Of a DNA stretch of 64,000 bases, positions 57,804 to 64,000 are shown in pieces. The stretch's first letter is position 1, and every line of letters begins with the position of its first letter. The translations under genes and the position numbers were made by a program. This DNA comes from Bidens hawaiensis (taxonomy: Eukaryota > Streptophyta > Magnoliopsida > Asterales > Asteraceae), in assembly GCA_021521415.1 (NCBI GenBank), contig JAIQDT010000107.1, positions 1,550,001 to 1,614,000 of the forward strand, read 5' to 3'. The notes beneath the pieces are model-generated. The model did no database searches. It saw only the letters and a program-made list of their open reading frames with translations, and was not told the origin of the DNA.

Positions 57804-59432
57804 GGTTCATCCAAGACCATTTCTGGTGAAAACTGGATCTTGGATAGCGGATGTTCTCGTCATATCACTGGGAATCTCAACCTATTAACCAACGTAAGAA
57901 ATATTCAAGGGGGTTATGTAGCGTTTGCTGGGAATTCTGGGGGCATGATCACACAAGAAGGTGAAGTTTCAAATGGTCACATTACGTTTGAGAAAGTAAA
58001 TTATTGTGACATGGTTGATCATAACTTATTGAGTGTATCGCAGATTTGTGATAAAAAGTACACTACGATATTTACTGACAAAGAGTGTCTTATCTTGAAA
58101 CCGGGTTATGTTATTCCCGAGGACATGGTTGTCATGCGATCACCACAATCAAATGATATTTATGTCTTAAGTATGAGTTCGAAGATATCAACATCGATCG
58201 AAACATATTTTGTCTCTAAAGCAACCGAGAAAGACTCGATTCTATGGCATCGTAGAATGGGTCACATACATGTCACAAAGATGAATTATTTAATGGCAAA
58301 TGACTTAGTTGAGGGTGTCTCGTTAAAGAATTTTAAGTTATCTGATAACTGCGTTGCATGGAAAGAGGGCAAGCAGAAGAATAAGACACATCCCTCTAAG
58401 TTATTGAATTCCATTGATACTCCTCTTGAACGACTTCATATGGATTTGTTTGGTCCAGTGAATCGTGCGAGTATTTCTGGAGACTGGTATTGTCTTATAG
58501 TGATAGATGATTATTCAAGATATTCATGGGTGTTATTTATGAGTTCAAAAGATCAAACACCAGTTTTGGTTCAAAACATTATTACTAAGATCGAATCACT
58601 GTACAAACAAAATGTGAGGAGAATCCGAAGTGATAATGGTACTGAATTCAAAAACACTATATTGGATTTCTTTTGTATTCAAAAGGGAATTCACCGAGAA
58701 TATAGTGCACCTTATATACCTCAACAAAATGGTGTTGCTGAAAGGAAAAATAGAACTCTGATTGAAGCTGCACGTACAATGCTCGCTGATTCAAAGCTTC
58801 CTGTTCAATTTTGGAATGAAGCAGTGAACACAGCTTGTTATACGCTTAATCGAGGTCTAACAGTGAAACGACTCAAGAAGACAAGCTATGAGATCTTAAA
58901 TAATAGAAAACCTAATTTAAAGTACCTGGAACCATTTGGAACAATGTTGAAGATGGATTCGGGTAAATTTGAAGAAAAAGCTATCGAGGGGTATTTCTTG
59001 GGATATGCATCTCCAAAGAAAAGGGTTTTTAATGTCACATCTGGCTGTGTTGAAGAATGGTGCCATGTGGACTGTCAAAAGTACACAACTCCTCCTCAAG
59101 GGAAAGGTCCTGACTGGATGTTTGACTACGATAGTTTATTTAATTCTTTTACTCCTTCGACTGAACACATCGATGAAGATCTGGTTCGAGCATACTTTGA
59201 AGAACATTTGAACATTCCAGGATTTTCAAGTTCTAATGCAGTTGAAGTTCAACCAGATGCTCCAACTGAAGAATCTCAAGTTGTCTCTCCAGTTGCTATT
59301 GATAATGTTTCTACTTCTTCTAATGATGATCAAGCTGAAATTCAAGTTATTGATCTTGACAGTGATAATGTTTCATCTCCCGAGTTGGGTGAACATTACA
59401 GCAATTTGCACGTTTGGGTGTTTGGGATTTAA
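57804..59432 (+). pseudogene. pol: Sirevirus-like pol: protease and integrase, copy 2
   Basis: Same as 41251-42879: protease WILDSGCSRH, integrase with CVAW in place of CxxC, intact Asp, Asp, Glu triad, and the same terminal frame loss. Visible changes from copy 1 are Asp to Asn in the protease region and Arg to Gln near 58147. Confidence 0.88.
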
Positions 59433-60880
59433 TGGACAAACCTGCTAGAGTCAAGAAAGCCATTCCGACTAAGTGGGTATTTAAGTGTAAGAAAGATGAT
59501 CGAGGAGTAATTGTCAGAAACAAAGCACGTCTAGTGGTGCAAGGGTTTCATCAGCAAGAGGGTATTGATTACACAGAGGTATATGCACCAGTTGCAAGAT
59601 TAGAGTCGATTCGAATCTTCCTGGCTTGTGCAACTTATAAGAATATCAAGGTCTATCAAATGGATGTTAAAAGTGCTTTTCTCAATGGTGAATTACATGA
59701 GGAAGTGTTTGTCCAACAACCACCTGGTTTTGAAGATCCTGATTATCCAGACCGTGTTTACCGATTAAACAAGGCCCTGTATGGTCTACATCAAGCCGCG
59801 AGAGCTTGGTATGGCACGCTCGCCGACCATCTGACTGATAATGGCTTCAAACGAGGAACTGTTGACTGCACTTTATTTCATAAAACTGTTGGTGATGATA
59901 TTCTTCTAGTCCAGATTTATGTTGACGATATTATTTTTGGGTCTACAAATGACACATTGTGTAAGGAGTTCGGGAAGTCCATGCAAACAAAGTTCGAGAT
60001 GAGCTCGATGGGAGAGATGAATTTCTTTTTAGGGTTGCAGGTTCACCAGTCTGCTCATGGAATTTTTATTCACCAGACTAAATATGTGAACGACATCTTG
60101 AGCCGATTCAAGATTTCTGCCGGAAAAATCCCTTCAACTCCTCTTCCAGTAGGGCACAATTTATCACCAGATGAATTGGAGGATTCCGTTGATCCTACCT
60201 TCTATCGTGCCATGATTGGTTCTTTAATGTATTTAACGGTTTCTCGCCCTGATATTATGTTTGCTGTTTGTCTTTGTGCTAGGTATCAAGCTAGTCCCCG
60301 AGTGACTCACCTGGCAGCGGTCAAGCGTATTTTGCAATATCTACGGGGAAATCCTGACATCGGGTTATGGTACCGCAAAGATAATACTTTCGATCTTACC
60401 GCCTACTCAGACTCAGATTATGGAGGATGCAAGATCAACTTCAAATTAACGACTGCAGGATGTCAATTTTTAGGAAACCGGCTTGTTTCCTGGCAGTGTA
60501 AGAAGCAGACAACGGTCTCCACTTCAACCACCGAAGCTGAGTATGTTGCAGCCTCGAGTTGCTGTTCCCAGGTTTTGTGGATACAACAACATCTTCGCGA
60601 CTACGGTTTGAAGTTTCTTACTACTCCCATCTTGATTGATAATTTTGCTGCTATTAGTATCACTAAGAATCCCGTACAACATTCTAAAACGAAACATATC
60701 GAAATTCGATATCATTTTATACGGGATTACTATGAAAAGAAATTAATTAATCTTGAGAAAGTGCACACAGATTTTCAAAAATCCGATCTATTTACCAAAG
60801 CGTTTGATAAAACACGTTTTAACTTTTTGCTTGGTTTAAATGGATTGAAGACCCTTGCCGAGATTCTAAAATTAGGATAA
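59393..60880 (+). pseudogene. Sirevirus-like pol: reverse transcriptase and RNase H, copy 2
   Basis: Same as 42840-44327, with YVDDIIFGSTN and full RNase H. It lacks a start because of the shared upstream deletion. It reads CCSQVLWIQQHLRD where copy 1 has CCYQVLWIQQHFRD; the Ser and Leu are probably ancestral, judged by related elements. Confidence 0.9.
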
Positions 60881-63355
60881 TTATCTTTAAAATTCTTTAT
60901 TGATTTAGCTTAATTTTTATATTTTTAGGTTTTAGGGGAAGAATTTTAGATACAAAAAGAATGTGTTTTCGTTTGTATAGATAATATCCAAAAACATTAA
61001 AAATTTCAAAATTCAAAAATATTGTGATTTCTGTTCTTTAATGTTTTCCTTTTAAATATTTAGAAAAACCAAAAACATTTTAAAATTTTCGAAAAACCAA
61101 AAAGAATGGGATTTATGTTTTCAAAAAGATTATTTATAACAAAATTGAAAAAGACAAAAATATTGTGTTTTTTGAGTGTTTGTACAGAGAAAATCCAAAA
61201 AGATTTTTACAGACGTTTTTAGATTATTTTCTCGCTGAAAATTACGTCGGTTATTTAATTTTGTGAAGCATGCTTGCATGTCTTGGTCCGATTATTCACT
61301 TGTGAATTGATGGTTAGCCATTTATTTATAAACTTAAGTTAACTGGGCGATTACGTTTATCTTTTCCTTATTTTATGCTCCTCAAAATTTTGAGTTTTTG
61401 AAGCAAAAAGAGAACATGATAGTACATTGATTATCTTGACCCCAAATTCAGCAAAAAGTAAGCTTAAAAGACTGTGTGCTTAATTGCATTGGTGCATTGG
61501 TAGGTCTTAAAACAACCCAGTAGAGTAAAGTATGTGATATAAACATAAAGAAATGCCAAATTGAAAGGAGTGTTAGTCTCTAGCAAAAGTCTCGGTGAGG
61601 ATGGCAGAAATGTAATAACCAGTCATACTCAAGCCTTATATCTGTTGATCACCCAAAAATAAAATAAAGCAAGTAATAAGCGTTAAGATTCTGGACACTG
61701 TGAGTCTTTATTCGGCTTAACCATCTAGGTATTCATAAGCAAGAATATTTCACTCGCCTTCTAGAGCAAACCCAAAGTCATTAAACTTGATCACTGTTGT
61801 ACTTCGTACAATTTAAATTACTGACTTGATCAAAATCCGCTGTTAGTCATACAATTGTTCCTCCCTTGAGTGCGTCTTAATACCATTAAGAAACGGACCC
61901 CAGGGGATACAATGTATGTAAGCCGACAGATGGACTCGTGCATACTCACTCACAGTAAAGAAAACTTGATGCATTGCTCAAAATTTCTACAATTGGTATC
62001 AAAATTTTGATCAACAATATAATGGTTTAAGTCAAGTTGGGTGATTTGGCAAAAATCAAATTAAGCTTGAACCGAGATTAGAGGCTGATAGTTTCTGATA
62101 TTCTGTGCTTTAATTAAACTTTTAATCATATCACAAAAATACTTGAATGTGTGTTATTAGATTTATGTGGACAACAATACCAATGATCGACTTATCGCCA
62201 GTCATAATATCGCTGAAATATAAAACTGTGATGGAAGGGCAATTTGGTCAATATGATTCTCTGCTCAAACTCAAAAAAAAATACAAAAATATGTACTGTT
62301 TTTGATAAAATTATTGAAAAACATAAAAAGATTGTCTCTTTTAGTTGTTCGGATATTCTGTTGTAAATACATTCTTTATTTTTATATAAAATACCAAAAA
62401 AAAAATACTTGCATTGTTTTTAAGTTATGTTTAGGAAATCTGAAATATTTTTAACGTATCTGGTTGTCGGGATAAAAGGGTTTCTCGATAATATAATTTA
62501 TTTATTTATTTAATTCTTTAATTAATTAATTAATTTATTCATTTATTTATTTAATTTAAAATTAAATAAAAGAGTTTATTTCGCTAAAATCCAATTCGTT
62601 ATTTATGGATAACGAACCAGGTGATTCTTTAGCGAACTAGCTTCTGGTTCGCTAACCTAATTCGCTTCTGCACTCTGTAACGAATCATCCCTTCGTTATG
62701 CATATTTAACGAATCATGACACGAATCATGTCTTGATTCGCTACCTTTAATTTAACGAATCAAGTAGCGATTCGCCAACATAAGGTAACGAATTGAGTTA
62801 GCGAATGGGCTAATTCGTTAACTTTAAGTTACACGAATCGTCTGATTCGTACAAGTTGTACCTAGGGTTACGTGCACTGTTATATAAGACAAGAAAACGA
62901 ACAGTCTTCCACTGTTCGCCTTCTTTCTTCATTTTTAAGAAACCTGTTCAAATTCTCTTTGAAATTTCGACTTTCTTGTTTGAAGATTTCAAGGACATAT
63001 TTGAGTTTCTAAGGTATAGCTGATTATGGCGATATCATTTTCGTCAAAAATGGCTATGTGTTGTTTATTAAATTATGATGTCTTAGGAGTTTAAGGGTTT
63101 CTGATATTTTAAAACCCATTTGTGTATAATTTATGTTAATTCATGTATGTTTTTGATGACATTATGATCGGAATCATTTTCCGATACCCTTGGTGGGCTT
63201 CAATCATGAATTGATTGTTGTTTGCCGGGTTAATTATTGTTTTGTGAAATTGGTGTTTACTATGGGTTCGTCTAACCTATGTACTTAGAGATTTTGAGTC
63301 TTAATCTCATTCATCTTCGATTACGAATGTAATTCCGAGTACAATGAGCTCATTA
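60881..63355 (+). other. Non-coding 3' part of the Sirevirus-like element, copy 2
   Basis: Counterpart of 44328-46802, with a few base changes and single-base indels. The TTCG array is at about 62575-62845 and the promoter-like block at 62881-62918. No coding domain. Confidence 0.7.
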
Positions 63356-63888
63356 GTGTGATGATTCGACGATAGTTATGGCCTAATTGTTCTTGGGTTC
63401 ATTTTGTTGACTATCCGTGTTCATCCTAATTTTGACCATTGACTGTGTGAATTCAAAGAAAAAGTCTTATTTATGACCATTCGTTAGTCTTAGCGAATTG
63501 GAACTATTTCTTGTCCAATTCGTTAAGATTTTACACGAACTAGCTTAGCGAATAAGATGTTACACGAATCAGATTTGGATTCGTTTTAAATATAACGAAC
63601 TGGAATTTAGTTCGTTAAAATTAAATAGTGATTCGCTAGTTTTAGTTCGTTAACGTATTTACTTGATAACGAATCGTCTGATTCGTTATCTTAGTATAAT
63701 GAATCAGTGTTATTCCTAACGAATGACAAATAAAAAAAAATTTAAAATTAATTAAATTTCAATATTCATTTATTTTAATTTATAGGATTTAAATCGTCTT
63801 AAATATATAAATAGCTTAATTACACATATTTTTGATTATATATCCTAAATATCTATTCTCATATTCTGTTTTATTTATACAGTAACAC
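63356..63888 (+). other. Unique continuation with a further TTCG array
   Basis: Present only after copy 2. From 63478 to 63722 there are many TTCGTTA, TTCGCTA and AACGAAT words, then an AT-rich stretch ending in TTTTATTTATACAG, which resembles a splice acceptor, six bases before the next ATG. No primer binding site is seen. Confidence 0.6.
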
Positions 63889-63999
63889 ATGGCTGATCAA
63901 GAACAACAAATTCAACCGCCCCAGGAACAACCTCCACAAGGACAACCACAGCAACAAGATCAACAAGCTGAAATGATCATATTACCATTCGATAAGAAG
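63889..63999 (+). CDS. Start of an unidentified Gln/Pro-rich ORF, cut by the window end
   Basis: ATG at 63889 opens 37 codons to the end of the window: MADQEQQIQPPQEQPP followed by more Gln/Pro and then AEMIILPFDKK. I do not recognise it. Its position, downstream of pol and after a promoter-like block and a TTCG-rich leader, matches where Sireviruses may carry an extra (envelope-like) ORF. It could equally be the Gag of another nested element. No transmembrane or catalytic feature is visible in this part. Confidence 0.5.
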   Translation, partial: MADQEQQIQPPQEQPPQGQPQQQDQQAEMIILPFDKK

Positions 64000-64000
64000 C

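Larger units (their letters stand above)
46823..63355 (+). repeat. Large tandem duplication, copy 2
   Basis: Direct copy of 30482-46802. It is about 210 bases longer because of an internal 220-bp tandem duplication and an 8-bp loss in the CATA microsatellite. Similarity ends at CATTA (63355), after which the sequence is unique in the window. Confidence 0.97.
52721..64000 (+). mobile_element. Sirevirus-like Ty1/copia, copy 2, running out of the window
   Basis: Same layout as copy 1, but not cut by the junction: it continues past 63355 through a third TTCG array to a new ORF start at 63889. The 3' LTR is presumably beyond the window. Gag lacks the copy-1 nonsense codon but has a 220-bp tandem duplication and a later nonsense codon; pol has the shared deletion. 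Confidence 0.8.

Noticed and set aside
30482..63355. Duplication as an assembly artefact
   Set aside because: The copies differ by many substitutions, an 8-bp microsatellite change, a 220-bp duplication and different stop codons, and the junction has filler sequence; these would not come from a misassembly of one locus, although two haplotypes joined in error is not fully excluded.

Overview
The window is repeat-rich nuclear DNA from a flowering plant. Ty1/copia and Ty3/gypsy LTR retrotransposons with methionine-tRNA primer sites, a Mutator-like element with a 9-bp target duplication, a Helitron-like element and a decayed chloroplast atpA piece all point to a eudicot. The overall style resembles Asteraceae repeats, but that is only an impression. 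I found no intact host gene. Base 1 starts an AAGCTT site, which may be a HindIII clone end.

Layout. 1-3741: the end of an LTR element and its presumed LTR, which hosts a 787-bp Pack-MULE-like element carrying an exon of a GRF zinc-finger gene. 3887-7150: a decayed minus-strand copia gag with leader and LTR. 7404-8351: a Helitron-like element followed by an ATT microsatellite. 8462-12164: AT-rich repeats, including a decayed reversed LTR. 12170-28907: a Tekay/Del-type Ty3/gypsy chromovirus with broken reading frames, bounded by a TATAT target duplication. Its 3' LTR is split by a minus-strand copia (19524-27744) that has an uninterrupted 1336-residue Gag-Pol, a TAAAG target duplication and LTRs that differ, by eye, only in a T run (29 versus 31). 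28926-29030: a chloroplast atpA fragment.

30482-63355 is a direct tandem duplication with a unit of about 16.3 kb. Each copy carries a MITE-like element, a solo gypsy-type LTR with a CTTTG target duplication, a possible MULE-like segment, and a long Sirevirus-like copia element (5' LTR, primer site, long leader, gag, PR-IN, RT-RH, then about 2.5 kb of non-coding DNA). The first copy ends at a junction with a 19-bp templated filler. The second runs on past the duplicated segment to a new ORF start at 63889 that leaves the window. The copies share older damage (a pol deletion with a frame change) and differ by private lesions: a nonsense codon in copy 1, and a 220-bp internal duplication plus a nonsense codon in copy 2.

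The most interesting signals are: (a) an intron-like segment exactly between the gag and pol frames of the Sirevirus-like element; (b) four consecutive LTR palindromes with paired base changes; (c) a second promoter-like block with the same architecture downstream of pol, leading to another ORF; (d) TTCG-rich short-motif arrays in LTRs or leaders of unrelated element families; (e) a very young, possibly autonomous copia nested in an older gypsy LTR.
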